In this document: one piece after another, positions 32,013-40,509 of the stretch
How the letters are laid out: the number at the start of each line of letters is the position of its first letter
How positions within the stretch are numbered: position 1 is the first letter of the stretch
Made by a program: the position numbers and the translations under genes
Assembly (NCBI GenBank): GCA_001798185.1
Contig: MGRM01000008.1
Span: 1 to 64,000, forward strand
Source: Deltaproteobacteria bacterium RIFCSPHIGHO2_02_FULL_44_16
Lineage (GTDB): Bacteria > UBA10199 > 2-02-FULL-44-16
Length of the DNA: 64,000 nucleotides
Direction: 5' to 3'
The notes under the pieces: model-generated
What the model was told of the DNA's origin: nothing
The model's input: the letters and a program-made list of their open reading frames with translations, nothing else
Database searches by the model: none

Positions 32013-32690
32013 ATGCGAATCCTTGTTGCAGAAGATGAATTAAAAGTTCGTAACTTTGTCGTTATGGGTCTTCAAGAAGCAGGTATGGTGACTGATGCGG
32101 TGGCAAGTGTCGCCGAACTTCTCTCTTCATTACGTATTACCCGTTACGATGTTTTGATTTTAGATCGCCTCCTCAAAGGGGTCGATTCACTCACTTCTCT
32201 TGCCGAGCTGCGCCGTCTTTGTCCCTCCACGAAAATTTTAATTTTAAGTGCACTCGCTGAATGTGATGAACGCGTCAAAGGTCTTACAGAAGGTGCGGAC
32301 GATTATCTCGGAAAACCCTTTCATGTTCATGAATTAATCGCGCGCATACGAGCTTTGGTGCGTCGTCAGCTTTCAGAAAATCAAAAAATGTATCCCGTGA
32401 TGGAATATAAAGACGTCAAAATTGATCTGGAACAGCAACGAGCATTTCGTCATGAAAAGCGTATTGAGCTTACCGGAAAAGAATTGCGACTCCTTTCTCT
32501 TTTGATGCGACATCCGGGAAAAGTTTTTTCAAAAGCAGAAATTTTAGACCAATGCTGGGATATCAATCATTGTCCTGAAAGCAATGTCGTCGAAGTAACC
32601 ATCGCGAGTCTCCGTTCAAAGCTCGACCGTACAGATTCACCACGTATTCAAAGTAAAAGAGGAATCGGTTATTGGTTAGGTGAACCGTAA
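32013..32690 (+). CDS. OmpR-family response regulator
   Basis: The 225-residue regulator has acidic residues E-D at 7-8, phospho-accepting D51 in V-L-I-L-D-R, L-S-A-L at about 84 and the conserved Lys in L-G-K-P-F. A C-terminal winged helix follows (I-E-L-T-G-K-E-L-R-L-L-S-L-L-M-R-H-P-G and A-S-L-R-S-K-L-D). The kinase gene begins three bases after its stop. Confidence 0.93.
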   Translation: MRILVAEDELKVRNFVVMGLQEAGMVTDAVASVAELLSSLRITRYDVLILDRLLKGVDSLTSLAELRRLCPSTKILILSALAECDERVKGLTEGADDYLGKPFHVHELIARIRALVRRQLSENQKMYPVMEYKDVKIDLEQQRAFRHEKRIELTGKELRLLSLLMRHPGKVFSKAEILDQCWDINHCPESNVVEVTIASLRSKLDRTDSPRIQSKRGIGYWLGEP

Positions 32691-32692
32691 TC

Positions 32693-34117
32693 ATGAAATT
32701 TTTTTGGCATCCACGCACATCTCTTCAAACCAAACTTCTTGCAGTTACCTGGTTGATGACAACGATTGGTACGATTACGGCTGCGATTGTCAGTAGTAGT
32801 CTTTTGATTCGAAGCCATCGTGAATCGATTCATGCGCAATTGCAAACTACAGCGACAAGTCTCATCTCTCTCGGTATTTCAGATTTTTCTGAGCTTGAAG
32901 ATTTTGAAGGACTCAATGATTTTATTCTGAACGCTTTGAAGATGGAAAAAATTGATAAAATCGTTCGTATTTATAATAAAAAAGGTGCGCTTGTGTTTAC
33001 GACGATTGGCGTCGACTATGATCATCTTCCGAGTCAGCTCAAACTTCCCATTCCAAAACCACAAATTGTAAACGTTCAAGGACAACAGCGAATGTATGCC
33101 AGTCTGATTGTCCCTTATGAAACAGGAAGGAAACGACAACAATTTTATTTACAGGTTGCCATTCCACTTCCTCCGTATGCGGATATTCTTTCTCTTCTCT
33201 GGGTTCGAAGTTTGATTCTTTTTGGTCTTCTCATCCTCGTTTCCTTTTTTATCTCATGGTATTTGGCGAAAAAATTGATTCAACCTGTGCGTTTCATTGC
33301 TGAACATTTAAAATCGATTGATCCCACCAAAGCGCATGAGCTCAAACCCCTTCACCTTTCCATGAAAGGTGATTTTTTGGATACGATCGTTGAGGGAATG
33401 AATCTTCTTATTCTCAGAACGCAAAAGAGTTTAGATCGACTTCAAAAAATGAGTCGATATGTCGCGCATGAACTTCGAACACCGCTGACCATTCTTCGAG
33501 GAGAAGCAGAGCTCGTACTCTCGAAACAAGATGCTTCGCGCGAAGAATATGCTCAAACACTGAAAAGTTCTCTCGAAGAAATTGATCGCATGTCAGATAT
33601 TGTGGCAGGTGTTCTTTCTCTGGATGAACGAAAAAAGATGCGAGCATTGACGCAAGAGTCTTACGATTTACGGACTTGGATTCAAAAAAATGTAACGCGA
33701 TGGGAAAAAACGTTAGGTCGATCTCTTTGTCTCGATCTTCCATCAACGCCTCAAATGACCCGCCTCGATCCGACACTTCTGTATCATTTGGTGGATAATC
33801 TTATTCGAAATGTTCATGCACATACTTCTTCGACCACAATCTGCACTCTTTTTCTGAAGGCAGATTCTTCTCCCACACTTTTTATTTATGATGATGGTCC
33901 TGGGGTTTCAGTTCAACTTTTAACAGCATTGAATGCCTCAACAGATGAACTGATCAATGAGCTTGGTATTGGAACACATTTATGCAAAAAAATTGCGGAA
34001 CTTTGCGATTTACATCTTGCTTTTGCCAACCGACCCGAAGGAGGTTTCCTTGTCACCATCGAATTTCCAGCATCTCTCGATCTCCAAACTTCATCATCTC
34101 GCCCTCTTTGTGGATGA
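32693..34117 (+). CDS. sensor histidine kinase, partner of the OmpR-type regulator
   Basis: The 474-residue kinase has helix one at about 17-38 and helix two at about 168-190, with a ~130-residue periplasmic segment between, followed by a HAMP linker. The HisKA box V-A-H-E-L-R-T-P-L-T-I-L-R-G has its His near 259. N-box H-L-V-D-N-L-I-R-N-V-H-A-H and D-D-G-P-G-V-S follow. The final G2 box reads E-L-G-I-G-T-H-L, a variant of GxGLGL. The VOC gene starts inside its 3' end. Confidence 0.9.
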   Translation: MKFFWHPRTSLQTKLLAVTWLMTTIGTITAAIVSSSLLIRSHRESIHAQLQTTATSLISLGISDFSELEDFEGLNDFILNALKMEKIDKIVRIYNKKGALVFTTIGVDYDHLPSQLKLPIPKPQIVNVQGQQRMYASLIVPYETGRKRQQFYLQVAIPLPPYADILSLLWVRSLILFGLLILVSFFISWYLAKKLIQPVRFIAEHLKSIDPTKAHELKPLHLSMKGDFLDTIVEGMNLLILRTQKSLDRLQKMSRYVAHELRTPLTILRGEAELVLSKQDASREEYAQTLKSSLEEIDRMSDIVAGVLSLDERKKMRALTQESYDLRTWIQKNVTRWEKTLGRSLCLDLPSTPQMTRLDPTLLYHLVDNLIRNVHAHTSSTTICTLFLKADSSPTLFIYDDGPGVSVQLLTALNASTDELINELGIGTHLCKKIAELCDLHLAFANRPEGGFLVTIEFPASLDLQTSSSRPLCG

Positions 34118-34451
34118 TATTGAAGGATGTGCACAGTTTTATATCGATCTTTTTGGCTTTCAAACGCTCGATCGGAAATATAACGATACAGGAGAGCTTC
34201 GCGCTCTTTGGTTACGTTGCGGCGAAATTATTTTCATGTTCGAAAAAGGTGAACCAGAAACAGAGAGCCACGGAGTGATTGCTTTTTCGATTCAGCGAAA
34301 GGATCGAGAAACGTGGAGAAAAAAATTAAACCACATGTCAGTCCCTATCACGCGAGAAAGTCAGTTCAGTATATATTTTCCAGATCCTGAGGGGAGGGCT
34401 CTTGCACTGTCTCACTCTCCAGAAGTTCTTGAGTGGGAAGAGGAGCGATAA
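34050..34451 (+). CDS. VOC (glyoxalase/bleomycin-resistance) family protein
   Basis: In the ~133-residue protein, L-H-H-L-A-L-F-V-D-D-I-E-G-C-A-Q-F-Y-I-D-L-F-G-F is the N-terminal VOC betaalphabeta motif and F-S-I-Y-F-P-D-P-E-G-R-A-L-A-L the closing one, with His and Glu in metal-ligand positions. The TTG start at 34050 is chosen because GAAGGAGG lies just before it; the gene then overlaps the kinase 3' end by 68 bases. Substrate unknown. Its last 86 bases also overlap the convergent mtgA gene. Confidence 0.8.
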   Translation: MSPSNFQHLSISKLHHLALFVDDIEGCAQFYIDLFGFQTLDRKYNDTGELRALWLRCGEIIFMFEKGEPETESHGVIAFSIQRKDRETWRKKLNHMSVPITRESQFSIYFPDPEGRALALSHSPEVLEWEEER

Positions 34452-35094
34452 GTCTGCGTTCGATGAATCTCATTCTTTTCGTGACATGCCGAGGTGGCGG
34501 AAAACGTCCCCACTTTTTTGGGCTCGGTAAGATCGAAGCAAGAAAAGCTGCTTCTGAAACCGTGAGATCGGATGCTGTTTTTTTGAAATAGTAATGAGCT
34601 GCCGCTTCAGCCCCATAAATTCCTTTTCCCCATTCGGCAATGTTGAGATAGATTTCTAAAATTCGATCTTTCGAAAGAAAATATTCCATTTTCCATGCGA
34701 TCCAAATTTCGGCGAGCTTCCGCCACACATATTTATCGCGTGAAAGATAGAGATTGCGCGCTACCTGCATCGTGATGGTTGAAAAACCGTGGGAGAATGA
34801 ACGACGGTTCACATTTCGAAAAAAAGCGTGTTTCATCTCTTCATAATCAACGCCACGATGCTGATAAAAACGGCTGTCCTCTGCTATGACAACAGCTTGT
34901 TGAAGATTTTTTGAAATATTTGAAAGAGGAATCCAAGAATATGAAAACGGATGTTCTTCCTGCTTCATATAAGAAGTTTTTTTTATCGAACCAGAACGAA
35001 GGGAAGGAATATAAGGAACAAAAAAAAGAGAGAGGAGAAAAACAATCAGAATTCCAATAGATAAACGTTTTTTAAGGCTCAGAGATGACGTCAT
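34366..35094 (-). CDS. mtgA: monofunctional peptidoglycan transglycosylase
   Basis: The 242-residue protein has one N-terminal helix (about 11-28) and a GT51 domain: V-V-I-A-E-D-S-R-F-Y-Q-H-R-G-V-D with the catalytic Glu, F-S-H-G-F-S-T-I-T-M-Q-V-A-R-N-L-Y and R-I-L-E-I-Y-L-N-I-A-E-W-G. It polymerises lipid II glycan strands at the inner membrane. It lacks a transpeptidase domain, as expected for MtgA. It overlaps the VOC gene tail to tail. Confidence 0.93.
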   Translation of the reverse strand: MTSSLSLKKRLSIGILIVFLLSLFFVPYIPSLRSGSIKKTSYMKQEEHPFSYSWIPLSNISKNLQQAVVIAEDSRFYQHRGVDYEEMKHAFFRNVNRRSFSHGFSTITMQVARNLYLSRDKYVWRKLAEIWIAWKMEYFLSKDRILEIYLNIAEWGKGIYGAEAAAHYYFKKTASDLTVSEAAFLASILPSPKKWGRFPPPRHVTKRMRFIERRLIAPLPTQELLESETVQEPSPQDLENIY

Positions 35095-35165
35095 GCGAAT
35101 ATGGCCTAAACATATCCTTTTCCCCCGAGCAACCGTTTTTAATGGGGATATTGGCTATTTTTCGT

Positions 35166-35195
35166 TTGACAATTATCCTCTGCTTCTTGAATATC
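35166..35195 (+). promoter_or_regulatory. promoter of the histone gene
   Basis: TTGACA (35166-35171), 18 bases, AATATC (35190-35195), 45 bases before the ATG, with TAAGGAGGA as ribosome site. Strong -35 and ribosome site suggest high expression. Confidence 0.6.
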
Positions 35196-35240
35196 CGTCG
35201 CACAAAATAATGCCTTTAAAACCCTTATAAGGAGGAATGT

Positions 35241-35420
35241 ATGGCAGCAGAAACACTGGTCGTGGTCTCAAAGATTAAGGATTTTGTGAAGTCAAAAGGT
35301 TTCCGTACGTCGGAAACAGCAGTGGACGCTCTTTCAAAAGCAGTTGAAGAGCTCTTAGGCAAAGCCATTGAGCGTGCAAAGGACAATGGCCGTCAGACCG
35401 TAAAAGATTCTGATATTTAA
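35241..35420 (+). CDS. bacterial single-histone-fold protein (59 aa)
   Basis: This 59-residue protein reads as one complete histone fold: short helix one V-V-V-S-K-I-K-D-F-V-K-S-K-G, loop F-R-T-S, a long central helix A-V-D-A-L-S-K-A-V-E-E-L-L-G-K-A-I-E-R-A-K, loop N-G-R-Q-T-V and a short last helix K-D-S-D-I. The R-x-T-V after helix two matches the R-T pair of archaeal histones. The pattern closely follows the Bdellovibrio histone Bd0055 as I remember it. Such proteins bind DNA as dimers. It has its own promoter, an ideal ribosome site and a terminator, so it is a single-gene unit. Confidence 0.88.
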   Translation: MAAETLVVVSKIKDFVKSKGFRTSETAVDALSKAVEELLGKAIERAKDNGRQTVKDSDI

Positions 35421-35443
35421 TGTATTTGTAACAAAGAGAAGAC

Positions 35444-35476
35444 AAAAACGCCCCCATTATTTGGTGGGCGTTTTTT
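35444..35476 (+). terminator. terminator of the histone gene
   Basis: AAAAACGCCC (35444-35453) pairs with GGGCGTTTTTT (35466-35476) followed by further T-runs. It is the end of a compact monocistronic unit. Confidence 0.9.
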
Positions 35477-35542
35477 ATTTTTTCTGACATACCAATAACT
35501 GACAGTTAGTTACTGGTAAAATCGCCAAAACTGGAGGAAAAA

Positions 35543-36097
35543 GTGAGTATAAAACCTGATACCTGGATCCGTAGGATGGCGCTTGAAAAGGGGATGATCG
35601 AACCTTTTGAAGCGACGCAAGTTCGAAATGGTATTTCATACGGGCTTGGATCTTATGGTTATGATTTTCGGCTCGATCGAAAATTTCGTATTTTTCGAGC
35701 GGGAGCCGGAATTGTCATTGATCCAAAAAACGCTTCCACTTCGTTTGATGATCTCATTGCCGATGTGTGCGAAATTCCTCCTCATAGTTTTGTGCTTGCG
35801 CAAACCATCGAATATTTTCGTATTCCCCGTGATGTCGTAACGATCTGTTATGGCAAATCGACCTATGCTCGTTGCGGAATTCACGTAAATGTCACTCCTT
35901 TTGAGCCAGAGTGGGAGGGGCATGCGACGATTTCCATTACGAATGCGAACAGTGTTCCTGCAAAAATTTATGCAGGTGAGGGAATCGGTCAGCTCCTCTT
36001 CTTGCAATCAAACGAACCTTGTGCTGTTTCTTACGCTGATAAAAAAGGGAAATATCAGGCACAAAAAGAAATCACTCACGCTAAAGGATCAGGATAA
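35543..36097 (+). CDS. dcd: dCTP deaminase
   Basis: In the 184-residue enzyme, [32 protein letters not shown] and P-F-E-P-E-W-E-G-H follow the dCTP deaminase pattern, with the catalytic Glu in T-P-F-E-P-E. It converts dCTP to dUTP, supplying the dTTP pathway. A GTG start is used, with CTGGAGGAA just ahead. The next gene overlaps its stop codon by one base. Confidence 0.92.
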   Translation: MSIKPDTWIRRMALEKGMIEPFEATQVRNGISYGLGSYGYDFRLDRKFRIFRAGAGIVIDPKNASTSFDDLIADVCEIPPHSFVLAQTIEYFRIPRDVVTICYGKSTYARCGIHVNVTPFEPEWEGHATISITNANSVPAKIYAGEGIGQLLFLQSNEPCAVSYADKKGKYQAQKEITHAKGSG

Positions 36098-36621
36098 TGA
36101 CAACTCATACGTATACGATTCAACGACCAGAAAAGCTCTCTTTATGGGAGAGGCTTTATCTTCCCGAAATTTTTCGAGGCATGTTTATTACTGCTCGCCA
36201 TTTTTTTCGGAATCTTTTTCATATGGATAAACGGATGACCATTGAATTCCCCGAAAAAAAGAAACAATTACCTCCGGGATATCGCGCTGAACATCGTTTA
36301 ATGTTACGAGAAGATGGTTCTGTTCGATGTACGGCGTGCATGCTTTGTGCAACGATTTGTCCTGCTCGTTGCATTGAAATTGAAGCTGAAGATGTGGGTG
36401 ATGACAAAATTGAAAAGCGCGCGAAAAATTTTACCATTAATGAACTTCGCTGTGTCTTTTGTGGTTTTTGCGTTGAAGCCTGTCCTTGTGACGCGATTCG
36501 CATGGATACCGGAAAATTCGAAAACTCTACGTTTGATCGTAAAACCGCAATTTATGACATCAAGAAATTGATCAATAATCAAGCGACTGGATCGAGCCAA
36601 CTATCACAGGGGTTATATTGA
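36097..36621 (+). CDS. nuoI: NuoI-like 8Fe ferredoxin subunit
   Basis: The 174-residue protein has two [4Fe-4S] motifs, C-T-A-C-M-L-C-A-T-I-C-P and C-V-F-C-G-F-C-V-E-A-C-P, with C-P-C-D-A-I-R-M as in NADH dehydrogenase subunit I. The N-terminal half (G-M-F-I-T-A-R-H-F-F-R-N-L-F) is the amphipathic helix that lies on the membrane arm. It would carry electrons along the peripheral arm of complex I. No other nuo genes are nearby; it sits directly behind dcd. The gene may therefore serve a complex encoded elsewhere. Confidence 0.88.
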   Translation: MTTHTYTIQRPEKLSLWERLYLPEIFRGMFITARHFFRNLFHMDKRMTIEFPEKKKQLPPGYRAEHRLMLREDGSVRCTACMLCATICPARCIEIEAEDVGDDKIEKRAKNFTINELRCVFCGFCVEACPCDAIRMDTGKFENSTFDRKTAIYDIKKLINNQATGSSQLSQGLY

Positions 36622-36632
36622 CTATAAACTTT

Positions 36633-36692
36633 TGTCATCCCCGCGAAAGCGGGGATCTCATGAGATTCCCGCTAACTACATGCGGGAATGAC
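36633..36692 (+). repeat. palindromic repeat family B, copy 2
   Basis: TGTCATCCCCGCGAAAGCGGGGATCTC, then a small loop and GCGGGAATGAC. Lies between nuoI and the dnaJ-like gene. Confidence 0.92.
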
Positions 36693-36737
36693 CGTAGTAG
36701 ATTCATTTTGTTACGGGTTCTTCGTCAATAGTCATTT

Positions 36738-37661
36738 ATGAAAGATTTCTATCACATCTTAGGTGTTCCACGCAGTGCTTCAGCAACTGATATTAAAAAA
36801 GCTTATCGTCGTCTTGCAAAACAATATCATCCCGATGTGAGCAAAGGAAATAAAGAGACCGAAGAAAAATTTAAAGAAATTTCCGAAGCCTACAATGTTC
36901 TCTCTGATCCCGAACAGCGCAAAAAGTATGACCTGTATGGAAATGCGGCTGCAGGTCCTGGACCAGGATTTAGTGGCGCTGATTATCGCGAATTTCGCGG
37001 AGGCGATTTTCGTGGTGCTGACTTCGGTGATCTTGGCGACGTCTTCGAAGAACTTTTTCACATGGGAGGTGTTCGTCGTGGTCGACGAACAAGAACTGAA
37101 GGATACGGCGAACCTGCTCCTATGGATGGACAAGATACTTTCACCACCATTGAAATTTCATTTTCGGAAGCAATTCACGGAACAGAACGACAGATTACGA
37201 TGAAACGAGAGAACAAACCGGAAACGATTACGGTGAAAATTCCCGCAGGCGTTGATATCGGTTCCAAGGTTCGTGTGGCTGGAAAAGGGCAGCCTGGTTA
37301 TAATGGTGGCAAAGCCGGCGATCTTTATTTGCATATTCAAGTTTCACCTCATCCTGAATTTTGGCGAGAGGGGGCTGATATTTATATTGAGCTTCCCATC
37401 ACGATTTACGATGCGATTTTTGGTGCGACCGTAGAAGTAGCAACTATAAGTGGGAAAGCGAAAATGAAAATTCCTTCCGGAACTTCGAGTGGTCAAAAAT
37501 TTCGTCTCACCGGAAAAGGATCGCCGGTTCTTGGAAGTAAAGGAAAGCACGGCGATCAGTATGTGATTATTCGCATTGTTCCCCCCAAAAAACTCACTGT
37601 AGAGCAAAAGAAAATTTTTGAAGAACTTGCTGAAAAATATCCTTATGATGCTCGAGAATAA
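36738..37661 (+). CDS. DnaJ-family co-chaperone without zinc finger (CbpA-like)
   Basis: The 307-residue protein has a J domain at about 1-65 ([12 protein letters not shown], then Y-H-P-D-V with the H-P-D triad), a Gly/Phe-rich stretch with D-F-R-G-A-D-F-G repeats (about 75-115), and the C-terminal substrate domains ([21 protein letters not shown] and [11 protein letters not shown]). The CxxCxGxG zinc modules are absent, so it is CbpA/type II rather than DnaJ proper. It recruits DnaK. Confidence 0.9.
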   Translation: MKDFYHILGVPRSASATDIKKAYRRLAKQYHPDVSKGNKETEEKFKEISEAYNVLSDPEQRKKYDLYGNAAAGPGPGFSGADYREFRGGDFRGADFGDLGDVFEELFHMGGVRRGRRTRTEGYGEPAPMDGQDTFTTIEISFSEAIHGTERQITMKRENKPETITVKIPAGVDIGSKVRVAGKGQPGYNGGKAGDLYLHIQVSPHPEFWREGADIYIELPITIYDAIFGATVEVATISGKAKMKIPSGTSSGQKFRLTGKGSPVLGSKGKHGDQYVIIRIVPPKKLTVEQKKIFEELAEKYPYDARE

Positions 37662-37663
37662 AA

Positions 37664-38419
37664 TTATAATTTTTTTCCGTGAGAATCGAAAAGGGGAAAT
37701 TGTTTCCATTTCCAACGTTGGAATCGATATTGGAACGCAGTTTTTAAAACCCCGAGACCGTACTGAACACTTCGTCGAAAATTAATACTTGAGGCTTCAG
37801 GAAAATATTTCGTAGGACACGAAATTTCACCAAGACGAAATCCGAAAAAGTGCGCTTGAACTAAAAATTGATTATCAAAAACAAAATCGTTTGAATTTTC
37901 TCCCAGAGGGAGTGTTTCTAACACTTGACGCGTATAACCTCGATAGCCTGTATGATATTCAGAAAGCTTTTGCGAAATGAGAATATTTTCCGCGAACGTT
38001 AAAAAACGATTCGAAATATATTTATAGAGCGGCATTCCCCCATGAAGTGCTCCTTTTCCTAAAATGCGCGATGCAAGGACAACATCATAGTGACCTGAAA
38101 CAAGCATGGCAGCCATTGCAGGAATCAATTGAGGAGAATATTGGTAATCGGGATGGAGCATAATAATAATATCTGCCCCTTTTTGAAGCGCTAAACGATA
38201 ACAAGTTTTCTGATTGCCACCATAGCCTTTGTTGGCAGGATGGCGAAAGACAGGAATACTTAAATTCTCGGCCGACAGAACAGTGCGATCCGTGCTTGCA
38301 TCATCAACCACAAGAATTTCATCGACAAATCCAATGGGAATTTCTTCATACGTTCGCTTTAAGGTTTGCTCTGCATTATATGCAGGCATCACCACCACAA
38401 TTTTTTTCCCCAAGAGCAT
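37664..38419 (-). CDS. glycosyltransferase family 2
   Basis: The 251-residue protein has a GT-A fold with V-V-V-M-P-A-Y-N-A-E-Q-T-L at the start, V-V-D-D-A-S-T-D-R-T, and M-L-H-P-D-Y-Q-Y in the metal-binding DxD-like position. No membrane helices are seen, so it resembles dolichyl/polyprenyl-phosphate sugar transferases of the soluble type. The convergent neighbour ends two bases away. Confidence 0.88.
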   Translation of the reverse strand: MLLGKKIVVVMPAYNAEQTLKRTYEEIPIGFVDEILVVDDASTDRTVLSAENLSIPVFRHPANKGYGGNQKTCYRLALQKGADIIIMLHPDYQYSPQLIPAMAAMLVSGHYDVVLASRILGKGALHGGMPLYKYISNRFLTFAENILISQKLSEYHTGYRGYTRQVLETLPLGENSNDFVFDNQFLVQAHFFGFRLGEISCPTKYFPEASSINFRRSVQYGLGVLKTAFQYRFQRWKWKQFPLFDSHGKKL

Positions 38420-38498
38420 CGGAGCTAAATGTCATAAAAATACATAGACATCAATGTTGGATTTTTTTAAAAAACTCCATAGACCGTTTATGAAAAGG

Positions 38499-38601
38499 TG
38501 TCATCGCGAGCCCGAAGGGCGTGGCGATCTCCTCAAATCACTGCTTGCAGGAGATTGCTTCGTCGCCCGCCATGAAGCGTGGCGGGCTTCTCGCAATGAC
38601 A
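38499..38601 (+). repeat. palindromic repeat family A, copy 2
   Basis: This 103-bp copy contains an extra GCCCGCCATGAAGCGTGGCGGGC hairpin between the TTCGTCGC and CTCGCAATGACA parts. Confidence 0.92.
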
Positions 38602-38624
38602 TATGTGGGCTTTGTAGAAGTATG

Positions 38625-38706
38625 TGTCATTCTGAGCCCTTCGACTTTGCTCAGGGCAAACTCCGCGAAGAATCCCGACGGGATTCTTCACCCGTTCAGG
38701 ATGACA
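38625..38706 (+). repeat. palindromic repeat family C, copy 2
   Basis: TGTCATTCTGAGCCCTTCGACTTTGCTCAGGG, then GAAGAATCCCGACGGGATTCTTC and CAGGATGACA. It runs into the start of the following glycosyltransferase gene. Confidence 0.9.
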
Positions 38707-40287
38707 AGAAGAGGCAACGTGATATTTCAAAAGAAAACTTTTTCTTTTTATCTCTTTTTATTCCTTCTTCTTTCATTTTTTGCCTTAGTTCTTTTTTATC
38801 GCTTAGATCATTTTACCTTTTGGCAAGATGAAGCAGAAACAGCGCTCCTTGCCAAATCGATCTTCCTTCACGGTGTTCCACAGACTCTTTTTGATGATGT
38901 TTGGATCACGCAGTTTCATGGAAAAGAATCGACTTCACAGCATCTCTGGTATTTCACTCCATGGCTTCCGTTTTATCTCTGCGCTCTTGGATTTAAACTT
39001 TTTGGGATGAACGAGTGGGGCGGCAGAGTTCTTTTTGCGCTTTCAGGCTTTTTTTCAGCCATCATGTTGGGACTCATTGCATGGAAGTGGATAAAAAACA
39101 GATCTGTAGTCGTCTGGACCCTCTTTTTTTACGTTACCAATGTTTCCGTCATTCTTTATACTCGTCAGTGCAAATATTATCCCTTGTATCTTCTCGGTTC
39201 TTGTCTCGCACTTTATGGCATTTTGAAATGGCATGAAAACCGCCGCGGTTTTTTTCTGACAGCTCTCGGTTTTCTCATCTGCTTTCATTGTAATTATCTC
39301 TCGGCTTTTTTAGCTTTTTTTGGTTTCGGATGCTACACACTTTCTTCAAAACAGCTGCGACCTCTTTTTTTCAAGATGCTGCTGACGATTCTTGTTTTCT
39401 TCGGCCCCTTTTTACTGCTCGCTTCGATGAGCGAAAGAAGTAACATTGTGAGTCAATGGCCGTCAGTTCTTCTCTATTTCAAAAAACTCGGCACCCAATT
39501 TTATTATTGGAACGGACAAGTCTTCCCCTTTCTTCTGGGATTTCTCCTTTGTTGGTTTCGACCTCCTTTTTTAAAATTCATTGGTCTTACTATCATCAGT
39601 TCCTTTCTTCTTCTCCCGCTTGTTGGCTCTGACCTCTTTCGATACAATCTTCACCTGATTCCGCTCTTTTGTTTGCTGCTCGGTTATTTACTTTATCGAT
39701 CTTTTGCGTGGAACAAATATTTTGGACTCTCTCTTTTTTCAATTCTGACATTTACGAACATTCTTCAAAATTTTCCCGACGCCTTTGTCCAAAAAGAGAT
39801 AAGACCCCTTTTTCAAAAACGAGAATGGATTGCTCTCAAAAATTATTATTTCAAAGCCTCTCAAGATCCCTTTAAGATTCTTCCCTCATTTTTGCCTCAT
39901 CTCTCTCCAAAGAATGAACATGCATTTTTAAATCACGATCAAATGCCGTGGCAGTGGTACCTGAAAATGCCTCTCGCCTATATGGCGATGTCTGAGAAAA
40001 TTTCTTCTAAAACTCCTCCTGTTCCCGAACATTTTTTAGAAAAGCACGAGATCGATTGGTGGATTGGGCCACATCTCGTCAAAATGGGAGATGGCCCGTA
40101 CCTCTCTGAAGAAGAGATCGTACAATTGTGGAGAGAAAAGGGGTATCGATACGAAAGAATCGATACTCAGATTCCGATTCTTTATTGGGATTTAAATTCT
40201 CCGATTCGATATCGACATTTTTTGGAACGATTTTCTGATGATCCAAAAACTACAAAAACAATACACCTCATCAGGCGCATGAAGTGA
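38701..40287 (+). CDS. ArnT/GT39-like membrane glycosyltransferase
   Basis: The ~528-residue protein has about ten membrane helices. F-W-Q-D-E-A-E-T-A-L-L-A-K-S-I near residue 40 is the first-loop acidic motif of GT-C enzymes (PMT/ArnT/GT39), which take sugar from polyprenyl-phosphate. G-R-V-L-F-A-L-S-G-F-F-S-A is another typical stretch. The likely donor synthase is the divergently placed GT2 gene. The start is uncertain: ATG 38701 lies at the end of repeat C, and GTG 38719 has AAGAGG just before it. Confidence 0.8.
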   Translation: MTRRGNVIFQKKTFSFYLFLFLLLSFFALVLFYRLDHFTFWQDEAETALLAKSIFLHGVPQTLFDDVWITQFHGKESTSQHLWYFTPWLPFYLCALGFKLFGMNEWGGRVLFALSGFFSAIMLGLIAWKWIKNRSVVVWTLFFYVTNVSVILYTRQCKYYPLYLLGSCLALYGILKWHENRRGFFLTALGFLICFHCNYLSAFLAFFGFGCYTLSSKQLRPLFFKMLLTILVFFGPFLLLASMSERSNIVSQWPSVLLYFKKLGTQFYYWNGQVFPFLLGFLLCWFRPPFLKFIGLTIISSFLLLPLVGSDLFRYNLHLIPLFCLLLGYLLYRSFAWNKYFGLSLFSILTFTNILQNFPDAFVQKEIRPLFQKREWIALKNYYFKASQDPFKILPSFLPHLSPKNEHAFLNHDQMPWQWYLKMPLAYMAMSEKISSKTPPVPEHFLEKHEIDWWIGPHLVKMGDGPYLSEEEIVQLWREKGYRYERIDTQIPILYWDLNSPIRYRHFLERFSDDPKTTKTIHLIRRMK

Positions 40288-40294
40288 AACCAAA

Positions 40295-40430
40295 ACGTGC
40301 CCGGAAAATTTCTGGCGTTTTGTGTCAGAAAGTGCCGGGCACTTGTTTTGGCGAATCGCTGCAGACCAAAAGAAGTGCCAGACACTTTTTTGCACTCACA
40401 ACGTGCCAAAAAGATGTCAGGCACCTTTTG
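40295..40430 (+). repeat. cluster of GTGCC-GGCAC palindromic units
   Basis: Units: ACGTGCCCGGAAAA, AAGTGCCGGGCACTT (40330-40344), AAGTGCCAGACACTT (40373-40387) and GATGTCAGGCACCTTTT (40413-40429). The short stems and the spacing recall the repeats around REP-associated tyrosine transposases, but no transposase is present. The rest of this gap up to 40509 shows nothing else. Confidence 0.7.
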
Positions 40431-40509
40431 ATCTGCTACCAAACCATCTTTACAAATAGGCTCTTAGACGCTATGAGCTAGCAGATTTTTGCCTCAAGGG
40501 AGTCTCAAG

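Noticed and set aside
38521-38700. N-terminal extension of the GT39-like protein
   Set aside because: It is the translation of repeats A and C.
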